From positions 23,463-87,462 of the forward strand of contig CAVSGL010000020.1 of the NCBI GenBank assembly GCA_963727465.1: a stretch of DNA of 64,000 nucleotides, written 5' to 3'. This DNA is from VRUE01 sp963727465 (GTDB lineage: Bacteria; Actinomycetota; Thermoleophilia; Solirubrobacterales; 70-9). The notes below the pieces were generated by a model. The model was given only the letters and a program-made list of their open reading frames with translations, ran no database searches and was not told where the DNA came from. This document shows positions 1 to 7,844 of the stretch, one piece after another. A program made the position numbers and the translations under genes. Positions within the stretch are counted from its first letter, which is position 1; every line of letters starts with the position of its first letter.

Positions 1-449
1 GGAAGTGCAGGACGATCGTCGTGTTGTTGGCCGAGATGCCGGCGCGTTCGGCCAGGATCGCCTCGTGGTTGCCTTTGATCTTCAGGCCTTCGCCGTAGTA
101 CCTGCCGACCAGGCGCACGCGCGTCTTCAGCAGGCGGATGATCTGGATCCAGCGGCGGATGCGGCGCACGTCGGTGGTCGGGGGCGGGACCTTGGCGAGT
201 CGCTGCGCGAGCTTGCCGATCGAGCCGGAGAGCCGGATGAACTGCTTGCCGGCCGGCTTCAGCCTGCCCGTGTTGACCCGCTTCCTGGCGCCGGCCATGA
301 TCCGTTCGTTGGCCTCGCGGTTCACCTTGCAGATCGGCTCGACCCGTGCGACGTAGGTCTCGCGGGTCTGTTCGTCGGCGCCGCTCGAGCGGTGCGACGA
401 CGAGCAGCGCCAGCGCGGCCGCGGCGAATGTCCCCAGTATTCCCTTCAT
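1..449 (-). CDS. Secreted protein of unknown function, C-terminus off the window, frameshifted
   Basis: Reading leftwards from the ATG at 449-447, a signal peptide begins MKGILGTFAAAALALLVVAP. The rest of the protein lies in another frame: it resumes as SSGADEQTRETYVARVEPIC and runs to the window edge without a stop. The switch falls near 385-392 and is repaired by removing one base, so it is a single-base insertion, either real or an error. The mature part is rich in Arg and Lys, with one Cys early in it (PICK), and shows no catalytic motif I recognise. It should be exported. The plus-strand reading of this stretch is a GC-rich shadow. Confidence 0.6.
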   Translation of the reverse strand, partial: MKGILGTFAAAALALLVVAPLERRRRTDPRDLRRTGRADLQGEPRGQRTDHGRRQEAGQHGQAEAGRQAVHPALRLDRQARAATRQGPAPDHRRAPHPPLDPDHPPAEDARAPGRQVLRRRPEDQRQPRGDPGRTRRHLGQQHDDRPAL

Positions 450-593
450 CTCCCAGGCGAGACACAGATTAGAGAGTGGCACCCGCCGGCAGCCGTCAGA
501 AGAGCCCTACGAAAGCCATGTTCTGCTAAATTTTAATATTCGTCCTATTCCAGCGCGGCCGGATCAAGGCAGCGCTCGTTGGGGGAGGAGAAG

Positions 594-1304
594 ATGATTC
601 GGAGACTTGAGGTCCTGGGGTTGGCTCTCGTGTCTGTCATTGCGATAGGTGCGGTGAGTGCCCCGCATGCGTCGGCGGAATTCGGGCAATTCACGGCAGA
701 CGGAAATTTCACATTGACAGGGTCTGACGAGCTCGAAGTCTTTAACACCCAAATCACATATGAAGCGGGTGAAGGCAATGGCATAAGGTGCAAAAACGCC
801 CATTACAAAGGGGAAGCCCGGTTTACGGGGGGATACATCCAGTCGGGTTCTTCGTCAGCGACAATCACGCCAACCTATGGCGAATGTGCCTTTGGTTTCA
901 TATTGCCAACTAAGGTGACAGTCAATGGCTGTGACTACGATCTGTTTATCGGGGGCACAGTCGAAGCGGCCAGCTATGAAGCCGCCATCGACTTCACATG
1001 CCCCTTTACCGAAGGAACTCAGAACAAGATTGAATTTCACATATATCTCAGCAAAGAAGCCGAAGCAGCGGACGAAGCATTTTGCACAATGTCAATTGAA
1101 GAACAGTTTCATCGCACAGGGGCGACCTTGAGTGGCTCTGAAAATGGCGATCTCACACTTGGTGGCGCAGCGGAAGAAGTTGAAATGACCAGAGAAGGCC
1201 CGTGTGGAGAAGGGTCAAGCAGCAGTGGCGAAATCCGCTTTGCGATGACACTCTCGGGCGTCAATGAAATCGAAGAAGAAACAGAAGTCTCTCTTTCGGA
1301 TTAG
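594..1304 (+). CDS. Secreted protein of unknown function, AT-richer than its neighbours
   Basis: I chose the ATG at 594 because a GGAGG-type ribosome site lies just upstream (584-590); a TTG at 579 also exists in frame. The 236-residue product starts with a typical signal peptide (MIRRLEVLGLALVSVIAIGA, cleavage near ASA-EF). The mature part is acidic, with scattered Cys (RCKNA, GECAFG, NGCDYD, FTCPF, EAFCTM, GPCGEG) that could form disulfides, and looks beta-rich. The gene is close to 50% GC while flanking genes are near 70%, which suggests foreign origin or a special codon pattern. I recall similar short secreted proteins in Solirubrobacterales but assign no function. Confidence 0.75.
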   Translation: MIRRLEVLGLALVSVIAIGAVSAPHASAEFGQFTADGNFTLTGSDELEVFNTQITYEAGEGNGIRCKNAHYKGEARFTGGYIQSGSSSATITPTYGECAFGFILPTKVTVNGCDYDLFIGGTVEAASYEAAIDFTCPFTEGTQNKIEFHIYLSKEAEAADEAFCTMSIEEQFHRTGATLSGSENGDLTLGGAAEEVEMTREGPCGEGSSSSGEIRFAMTLSGVNEIEEETEVSLSD

Positions 1305-1325
1305 GCACTGGCGCCGGCGGGCACG

Positions 1326-2687
1326 TTGGCCTACGATGACTCGACCGTGGAGGTCGATGCTCCGACTCGCTATGCCGACTCGAATGGAGTCAGCATCGCC
1401 TACCAGGTGCACGGAGAGGGCGACCTGGACCTCGTGTTCGTGCCGGGCTTCGTCTCCCACGTCGAGCTGCTCTGGGAGCACCCCGAGGTGTCCCGCTTCC
1501 TGCGCCGGCTCGCCTCGTTTGCGCGGCTGATCGTCTTCGACAAGCGCGGTCAGGGCCTCTCCGACCGCCCGGCGGATCCCCCGACCCTGGAAGAGTCGAT
1601 GGATGACCTGCGGGCGGTGCTCGACGCGGCGGCCTGCAAGCGCGCCGCGATTCTCGGCGTCTCCGAGGGCGGCCCGATGTCGATGCTGTTCGCCGCCAGC
1701 AACCCCGAGTGCGTCTCCGCGCTGGTCCTCTACGGAACGTATGCGCGCATGATCCGCTCGGCCGACTACCCGCGCGGGGTGCCGCCGCGGGCGCTCGATC
1801 GCTGGGGCGAAGTCCTTCGCGAGGAGTGGGGAGGGCCGGTCGGCCTGCGCTTCTGGGCGCCGAGCGCGCTCGGCGACGCCTCCTTTGAAGGTTGGTGGGC
1901 GCGGCTGCTGCGCCAGGGGACCAGTCCCGCCGGGGCGATCGCCCTGATGGACCTCTACCGGGACCTCGACGTGCGGGCGATCCTGCCGAGCATCGACGTT
2001 CCCGCGCTGGTCATCCACCACGCCGACGACCGGGTGATCCGCGTTGACCAGGCCCGCTTTCTCGCTGAGCACATCCGCGGCGCCCGCCTCGTCGAACTGC
2101 CGGGCGCCGACCACCTTCCCTGGATCGACGACCCGGACGCGCTGCTCGACGAGATCGAGGAGTTCCTCACCGGCAGCCGCCGGGCGCGCGAACCCGAGCG
2201 GGCGTTGGCGACCGTGCTCTTCACCGACATCGTCGGCTCGACCGAGACCGCGGCTCGGCTCGGCGACCGCCGCTGGCGCGACCTGCTCGAGCGCCACGAC
2301 GCGATCGTGCGCCGCCAGCTCGAGGTCCACCGCGGCCGCGAGGTGAAGACGATGGGCGACGGCTTCCTCGCGATCTTCGACGGCCCCGCGAGGGCGATCC
2401 GTTGCGCCGCGGCGATCCGCGACGCCGTGCGGGGGATCGGCCTCGACGTGCGCACCGGCGTTCACACCGGTGAGGTCGAGCTGATCGGCGACGACGTCGG
2501 CGGCATGGCGGTCAACATCGGCGCCCGGATCGGCGCCCTCGCCGATCCCGGCGAGGTGCTCGTCTCCAGCACCGTGCGCGAGCTGGTCGTCGGCTCCGGC
2601 CTCGACTTCGCCGAACGCGGCTCGCACGCCCTCAAGGGCGCCCCCGACGAGTGGCGCCTGTTCGCGGTGGCCGGGCAGGCCGGTTAG
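1326..2687 (+). CDS. Alpha/beta-hydrolase fused to a class III adenylate cyclase domain
   Basis: The start is a TTG at 1326, 21 bases after the previous stop. Residues ~15-280 are an alpha/beta-hydrolase: the nucleophile elbow is G-V-S-E-G and a late Asp/His pair is visible (HHADDRV and GADHLPW). Residues ~290-450 are a class III nucleotide cyclase: VLFTDIVGSTE carries the first metal Asp, VKTMGDGF the second metal Asp and the purine-selecting Lys, and VNIGARI the Asn/Arg transition-state pair. The key residues favour ATP over GTP, so it probably makes cAMP. Both halves look intact. No membrane segment or signal peptide is seen, so it is cytoplasmic. This architecture is known in actinobacteria and rhizobia; what the hydrolase half senses or cleaves is not known. 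Confidence 0.9.
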   Translation: MAYDDSTVEVDAPTRYADSNGVSIAYQVHGEGDLDLVFVPGFVSHVELLWEHPEVSRFLRRLASFARLIVFDKRGQGLSDRPADPPTLEESMDDLRAVLDAAACKRAAILGVSEGGPMSMLFAASNPECVSALVLYGTYARMIRSADYPRGVPPRALDRWGEVLREEWGGPVGLRFWAPSALGDASFEGWWARLLRQGTSPAGAIALMDLYRDLDVRAILPSIDVPALVIHHADDRVIRVDQARFLAEHIRGARLVELPGADHLPWIDDPDALLDEIEEFLTGSRRAREPERALATVLFTDIVGSTETAARLGDRRWRDLLERHDAIVRRQLEVHRGREVKTMGDGFLAIFDGPARAIRCAAAIRDAVRGIGLDVRTGVHTGEVELIGDDVGGMAVNIGARIGALADPGEVLVSSTVRELVVGSGLDFAERGSHALKGAPDEWRLFAVAGQAG

Positions 2688-2844
2688 TCTTCGCCGCCGT
2701 GATCAGCACGAATCAGTTCACTAGCTGGTCAATATGCACATTATCGCCCGTGACCGTGGTCGGCACTTCTGCCTGAGCGGCGGATAGCCTGCCGAGCCAG
2801 TGAGCCCAGGCAGGGGGAAGAACGGCGAAGCGCTTTTCCGCAGC

Positions 2845-3218
2845 ATGCAGCGCGACGACGGCGGAATGCCGGTCGTCGGCGAATCCGCACGGCGGCTCGG
2901 CGTCCGCCCCGAGATCGACATAGAGCCGGATACTGGATCGCTCGTGCAGCCGGCGAGCGGCGGGATGTCGGTCAGCCCAGGGCACCCCAGGAACCTGCCG
3001 CGGCATCGCAAACCGCCTGAGTGGGGCGGCACCGGCCTCGACCAGGTCTGGGAAATTTCGGAGGGGGAGCTGGGCGACGACCTCGTCTATCGACCGGACC
3101 CGGATCGGCCAGACATCACGGATTCGTTGAGCCGGCGCGGCCGATGACGTTCGCCGAATACCAGGATGCCCTCGCCGGGACCCGGCCGATGTGGCGGCTG
3201 GCGCAACCGCATGATTGA
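2845..3218 (+). pseudogene. Conserved protein of unknown function, broken by a one-base shift
   Basis: Two overlapping frames join to one protein. The first reads MQRDDGGMPVVGESARRLGV and on through PASGGMSVSPGHPRNLPRH to YRPDPDRP; after about 3105-3112 the sense continues in another frame as RHHGFVEPARPMTFAEYQ to a stop at 3218. One base appears to be missing. The N-terminal frame is open upstream to a GTG at 2800, so the start could be earlier. Pro/Gly-rich text with GGMSVSP and NLPRHR is typical of a family of actinobacterial hypothetical proteins that I recall without a function. No membrane segment. Confidence 0.55.
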
Positions 3219-3273
3219 CGCCCGCCGGTCCGAGCGCTCGATTTACGCCCGCCGAGCCCCTAACATTTGACAC

Positions 3274-3519
3274 GTGGCTGTCAACGAGGACATCCTTGCG
3301 GCCTTTCGCGAGGCTCTGCACACCGCGGAGCCGGTGACGCGGGTTCGCGCGCTCGTCCGTGACGAGCTGGAGCATGGGGTGCCCCGCAGCGAGGTTTTGG
3401 GCCAGCTGGAGTCGTTGCGCATCGAGTTGCGCGGCAACGACCTGGCCGCTGAGGAGGACACCGTGCTCGAAGTCATGGACTTCGTCAGCGGCTGGTCCAG
3501 TCCCCACATGCAGCTCTGA
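3274..3519 (+). CDS. Small protein of unknown function, 81 aa
   Basis: A GTG start at 3274 gives 81 residues (MAVNEDILAAFREALHTAEP...). The protein is mostly helical and acidic, with no Cys, signal peptide or membrane segment. The spacing of Leu/Val/Ile residues fits a short helical bundle. The same-strand 37-residue gene at 3550 begins 30 bases downstream. The family is not recognised; being a coding gene is supported by third-position GC bias and lack of a convincing alternative frame. Confidence 0.6.
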   Translation: MAVNEDILAAFREALHTAEPVTRVRALVRDELEHGVPRSEVLGQLESLRIELRGNDLAAEEDTVLEVMDFVSGWSSPHMQL

Positions 3520-3549
3520 GGACCCCCGGTGATCTCGGCGTTGATCTGA

Positions 3550-3663
3550 ATGTCGAACGAGCCCAAGACGCCCACGCCGCCGCCTCCCGAGGTGCCGCTC
3601 GACAAGACGTCGTCTCTGATCGACTACGAGGGCCGCGAGAACGGCGGTGGTGAGTCGAAGTGA
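3550..3663 (+). CDS. Very small proline-rich protein, 37 aa
   Basis: ATG at 3550, TGA at 3661-3663. The product begins MSNEPKTPTPPPPEVPLDKT and ends in a Gly/Glu-rich tail; it is probably unfolded. It follows the 81-residue gene by 30 bases on the same strand and may be co-transcribed. Support is the in-frame start and stop and the coherent composition (a Pro run followed by LDKTSSLIDYEG). Function unknown. Confidence 0.4.
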   Translation: MSNEPKTPTPPPPEVPLDKTSSLIDYEGRENGGGESK

Positions 3664-3776
3664 GGCCAAGTCGGCCACGGCACGTCCAACCGTTAGGCGT
3701 TCGCTGAAATGCGTTGTCGTCGTTCCCCGGTTTCGCAAGGCGCGGGTAAGATCGCGCCGGTGAGCTTGGCTGCTGT

Positions 3777-4148
3777 ATGGGGAGTCATGAGAGACCGGGG
3801 TTTCCCTGTCTCTGGATGGCATCCGACAGTCGCATCAGCGACGGGGAGGATCGCCTGATCGACGAGGGCATGAAGCCTGGATCGGGTCCCTCAAATGAAG
3901 ACATCGCCGGATTCGTGGGATCGCTTGCCGAGATCTACGTGCGCAGCCTCGGGGTGGCGAGGCCGAAGAGTGCAAGGCTGGTTGAGATTTGCCATCGGGG
4001 GAGTGTCCGAGGCCGGTCAAATCGAGGCATTTGCAGTCAGCCCGGCGCCGGCGGCCGATGGCCGTATCCAATTCGCTCCCAAACGCCTGGATCTGAGCCC
4101 GGGTCGGGTTCATTTCATGGGCGATCAAAGGGACTCGACTTTCGTGAC
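3777..4148 (+). pseudogene. Possible gene relic next to the DDE transposase gene
   Basis: Two plus-strand frames each hold protein-like stretches: 3777 onward (LIDEGMKPGSGPSNEDIAGF) and, from about 3980, another frame (GVSEAGQIEAFAVSPAPAAD and on to MGDQRDSTFVTYA). Joined, they would make one protein with a shift near 3975, ending where the transposase gene (minus strand) begins at 4149. No homologue is recognised. It may be an interrupted gene, or just non-coding sequence with an open frame. Confidence 0.22.
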
Positions 4149-5489
4149 CTACGCCGCCGCGCGCAGGCGTGACGGCGGGCGGGCCGGTATTTGTCGCGGT
4201 AAGGGCGCCCGCCCCGCTCCTTGTAGAAATTCAGCCCTGATCAGCTCGCGACGCAGGGCGGCGAGGACATCGAGCATCGAAGGGTCTCGCTTCTGTGAGT
4301 ACCAGGGAGCGATCCGCCGCCGGCGGGCGACATCGGCAGCGGGGTCCGCGTGGAGCGCGTACCAGGCAACCGCCAGGCTCTGGCAGATGAGGCCGAAGGG
4401 CACGGTCCGCTCGACCGCCCGCCGCACCCGGTTGCGCGCCTCACCGACCCCGACCGTCTGCTTGGCGTCCTGGAAGGCGACCTCGATCGACCAGCGGTCG
4501 GCGTAGCGGGCGACGATCTCCGCCGCCGGAGCCTCGAGGTCGGTGCTGATCAGAGCGACCCGGTAGCCCTCGGCGTCGTCGGGCTCGCGGACGATCGCGA
4601 CCCGCACCGCCCGGGCGCCGAGCACCGAATGCCAAAGGCCCTCCACGACGAGCGCGCAGACCTCGCCCCGGCCGGGCACCGAGAGGCGCCGCCACTCGCT
4701 CGCCTTGGCCCGCGCGGCGATCTCCCCTGGGGTGCCGAGCCGCACCCCCTTGACCCGCGGCCGCCCGCGCCGCCCGGTCGGCGGCGGCTTGGGGCCGTGG
4801 ATCACGGCGTTTGAGCGAAGCCTCGAAGTCAGAGTGACGCGAGCCGAGGCAGGCGCCATCGCCTTGCAGGCGAAGGCCGAGTCGCCGACGATGTCGATCC
4901 GCCGCTTGGGATGGCGCTTTGCGATCAGCCCCACGAGCTCAGCCGCGAGGTCGGGTTGGGAGGGCCGGCGCTTCGGGTCGGGGTGCTCCTCGGTTGGCTT
5001 CGGGGTGGGCAGCCAGAGCCGAAACAGCACCGGCAGACACCAGGCGCGCTCGCCGAGGGCCGAGATCCGCACCACCAGCCCGACGACGACGAAGCAGTTG
5101 CCGAACTTGAAGCCGCGGCCCGAGGGGGCCTGGGAGTCGTGGTGCCAACTCGCCCCGAAGACCTTGCGCCCGGCGCGCCCGAAGACGGTGCCGTCCACCG
5201 CGAGTGAGATCGGCGCCTCGGGGTCGGTGAAGCGCTCCAGCAGGAAGTCGAGCAGGAGCAGGCCGAGGCGGTCCGGGCACCAGGCGGCGCGGGCGAAGAA
5301 GTCGTGGCCGCGGCTGTGGTGCAGCTTGCCGGCCAATCGGGCGGCCTGCCACATGCCGGTGACCGTGTGCTCGCCGACACGGGAGACGAGCCCCGCCAGG
5401 AGCGCCTCGAAGACCTGGAAGGTCGGCGCGGTGAAGGCGGGGCGGAGCAGGGACAGGATCGCGGTGAGCGAAGATGGCAGAGCGGGCAT
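4149..5489 (-). CDS. DDE transposase (DDE_5 / IS701-like)
   Basis: The start is set by a strong AAGGAGG site (5506-5500) seven bases before the ATG at 5489, giving 446 residues; an upstream GTG at 5516 overlaps that site and is less likely. Catalytic acidic residues are visible: Asp in LAVDGTVFGRAG (~residue 98), Asp in IDIVGDSAF, and Glu in RWSIEVAFQDAK, the DDE triad of the RNase H fold. The C-terminus is basic. Length and motifs fit the DDE_5 transposases of the IS4/IS701 group. I could not resolve terminal repeats: GACTCG at 4132-4137 and its inverse at 5561-5566 are possible ends but no target duplication is seen. The gene looks intact. Confidence 0.85.
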   Translation of the reverse strand: MPALPSSLTAILSLLRPAFTAPTFQVFEALLAGLVSRVGEHTVTGMWQAARLAGKLHHSRGHDFFARAAWCPDRLGLLLLDFLLERFTDPEAPISLAVDGTVFGRAGRKVFGASWHHDSQAPSGRGFKFGNCFVVVGLVVRISALGERAWCLPVLFRLWLPTPKPTEEHPDPKRRPSQPDLAAELVGLIAKRHPKRRIDIVGDSAFACKAMAPASARVTLTSRLRSNAVIHGPKPPPTGRRGRPRVKGVRLGTPGEIAARAKASEWRRLSVPGRGEVCALVVEGLWHSVLGARAVRVAIVREPDDAEGYRVALISTDLEAPAAEIVARYADRWSIEVAFQDAKQTVGVGEARNRVRRAVERTVPFGLICQSLAVAWYALHADPAADVARRRRIAPWYSQKRDPSMLDVLAALRRELIRAEFLQGAGRAPLPRQIPARPPSRLRAAA

Positions 5490-5799
5490 CGGCGGTGACC
5501 TCCTTGGCTTTGACACCTGAGGGGTTCGCCGTCGGTCGCCCCACTCTTGTCGGTGCTCAGCGAGTCATGCCGTCGCCGTCAGCTCCCGGTTTCCTGCAAA
5601 GCGGCCCGAGATCGCGAAAGTCGAGAAAGGGAGCAAGCCAAGAAGAAATGCGAGGACGTTCGGCTCCGCGATCAGCCTGGAGCACACACTCCATAGGCTT
5701 TGCTTTGGCCGCGCTGCCCGGTTCGTTTCCGATACCTTTGGACTGCCGGGTTTGGCTGGCGGTGAGTCGCCGATAAACAACTAATTAGCAGGCAAAACC
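5490..5799. other. 310 bp without a convincing gene: IS right flank and efp leader
   Basis: This holds the transposase leader and, nearer 5799, the efp upstream region. A minus-strand open frame (5780 to 5565) encodes a hydrophobic stretch but has no recognisable homologue or good ribosome site. AT-richer sequence at 5775-5800 (ACAACTAATTAGCAGG) probably carries the efp leader. No clear -35/-10 pair is claimed. Confidence 0.4.
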
Positions 5800-6360
<561 letters not shown>

Positions 6361-6397
6361 TCGCTGCGCCGGCCGCCGGAAGCGCGAGAATAGGCAG

Positions 6398-6785
6398 ATG
6401 CGCAGATCCGACCAGCGCCGCGACGCGGTCTTCGCCTGCTACCAGCACGACGTCACCGGGCGCTCCCCTGGACGAGCTGCTGGCCGATGCGCGGCCGTTC
6501 ACCCGCGAGCTGGCGGAGGCGGCCGACGCCCACCGCGAGCAGCTCGACGCGGCGATCGCGGCTCACGCCCGCGGCTGGGAGCTGGAGCGGATCGCGCCGC
6601 TGGAGCGCAACGTGATGCGCGTGGCCCTGTACGAGATCGAGCACAGCGAGGACGTGCCGGCCGAGGTCGCGATCGACGAGGCGGTCGAGATCGCCAAGGA
6701 GTACTGCGGCGCCGATGCCCCCGGCTTCGTCAACGGCGTGCTCGGCGCGATCGTGCGCGAGCGGCAGGGGGGTGCGCTGCGGTGA
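6398..6785 (+). CDS. nusB: Transcription antitermination factor NusB, frameshifted in this sequence
   Basis: NusB pairs with NusE (S10) in rRNA antitermination complexes. The N-terminus MRRSDQRRDAVFACYQHDVT is in one frame; from LDELLADARPFTRELAEAAD to the stop at 6785 the protein is in another. Removing one C from the CCCC run at 6465-6468 joins them into a normal 128-residue NusB (the span is 3n+1 bases). The RIAPLERNVMRVALYEI and IAKEYCGADAPGFVNGVLG motifs of the family are intact. Because NusB is highly conserved and the error sits in a homopolymer, a consensus error is more likely than a real null allele. The stop overlaps the next start by 4 bases. Confidence 0.9.
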
Positions 6786-6964
6786 GCGAGGAGGCGCGGC
6801 TGCGCGAGATATCGAACCGGTTACAGGCGATCGCGGCCGAGCTGGAGGGAAGCGAGGCGAGCGACGAGCGCGCCGCGGAGCTGGCCCACGAGGCGGCCGA
6901 GCTCTCGACCGAGGCGGTCGAGGAGGCGAACCGCCGCATCCGCGAGTCGGAGAGCGCGCAGTGA
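6782..6964 (+). CDS. Small helical protein at the xseB position
   Basis: GTG at 6782 overlaps the nusB stop (GTGA), which argues for translational coupling. The 60-residue product (MSEEARLREISNRLQAIAAE...) is acidic and almost wholly helical, of the size of exonuclease VII small subunit XseB, which commonly sits between nusB and ispA. The XseB signature is not clear and no xseA is present here, so I do not assign the symbol. It could be a degenerate XseB or a lineage-specific coiled-coil protein. Confidence 0.65.
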   Translation: MSEEARLREISNRLQAIAAELEGSEASDERAAELAHEAAELSTEAVEEANRRIRESESAQ

Positions 6965-6980
6965 GCGGGCAGCGCCCGCG

Positions 6981-7844
6981 GTGAGCTATCCGGAGGACCT
7001 GCGAGCGCTGGTCGACGCCGAGCTGGAACGGCTGCGCTTCTCCGCGCATCCCTCCACGGCCGGGCTCGAGCAGGCGATGCGCTACTCGCTGCTCGCGGGC
7101 GGCAAGCGGGTGCGCCCGGTGCTCGCGCTGGCGACGGCGCGCGCCCTCGGCGCCGACCCCGGCGCCTACCTGCCGGCGGCGACGGCGATCGAGCTGATCC
7201 ACACCTACTCGCTGATCCACGACGACCTGCCGGCGATGGACGACGACGAGCTGCGGCGCGGGCAGCCGACCGCGCACGTGAAGTTCGGCGAGGACGTGGC
7301 GATCCTCGCCGGCGATGGCCTCTTCGCCGAGGCGGTCCGCCTGTTCTGCACGCAGCCGGGGGAGCCGGAGCGCGTGCTCGGGGCGCTGGCCGAGCTGACC
7401 GCGGCGACCGGGGTCGACGGGATGGTCGGCGGCCAGTACGTGGACGTCGCCGGCGAGGCCGGGGACGCCGAGGCGCTGCGCGCCCTACACGGGCTCAAGA
7501 CCGGCCGCCTGATCGCCGCCAGCGTCGGCGTCGTGCTTGCGTTGGAGGGAATCGCCGAACCTGAGACAATCCCGTACAGCCGGTTCGCCGGCGAGCTTGG
7601 CGTCCTCTTCCAGATCGTCGACGACATCCTCGACGTGACCGGAAGCGACGAGCAACTCGGCAAGCCCCATGGAAGCGACGAGCGACACGGCAAACTCACC
7701 TACGTCAGCCTCTTCGGCCTCGAGCGGGCGCGCGAGCTCGCGGCCGAGTCGCATGCCGCGGCGACCGCGGCGCTGGCTGAGGCGAAGGGCGAGACGGGCG
7801 ATCTGAGCGGGGTCGCCGACTACATCTTCACGAGGAACGAATGA
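6981..7844 (+). CDS. ispA: Polyprenyl (farnesyl/geranylgeranyl) diphosphate synthase
   Basis: Condenses isopentenyl diphosphate with allylic diphosphates. From the GTG at 6981 the 287-residue protein carries the first Asp-rich motif D-D-L-P-A-M-D (residues 81-87, the spaced bacterial form), the GGKRVRP substrate loop (~40-46) and the second Asp-rich motif DDILD (~214-218) followed by GSDERHGK. Length is typical. It overlaps dxs by 4 bases (ATGA), so precursor supply and prenyl chain synthesis are one operon. Product length (C15 or C20) cannot be told from the sequence alone. Confidence 0.92.
   Translation: MSYPEDLRALVDAELERLRFSAHPSTAGLEQAMRYSLLAGGKRVRPVLALATARALGADPGAYLPAATAIELIHTYSLIHDDLPAMDDDELRRGQPTAHVKFGEDVAILAGDGLFAEAVRLFCTQPGEPERVLGALAELTAATGVDGMVGGQYVDVAGEAGDAEALRALHGLKTGRLIAASVGVVLALEGIAEPETIPYSRFAGELGVLFQIVDDILDVTGSDEQLGKPHGSDERHGKLTYVSLFGLERARELAAESHAAATAALAEAKGETGDLSGVADYIFTRNE

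Noticed and set aside
4132..5566. GACTCG inverted hexamers as the ends of the DDE-transposase IS
   Set aside because: Six bases with weak similarity beyond, and no target duplication; not enough to claim borders.
5565..5780. 71-codon minus-strand frame upstream of efp
   Set aside because: No good start context or recognisable homologue; hydrophobic stretch alone is not enough.
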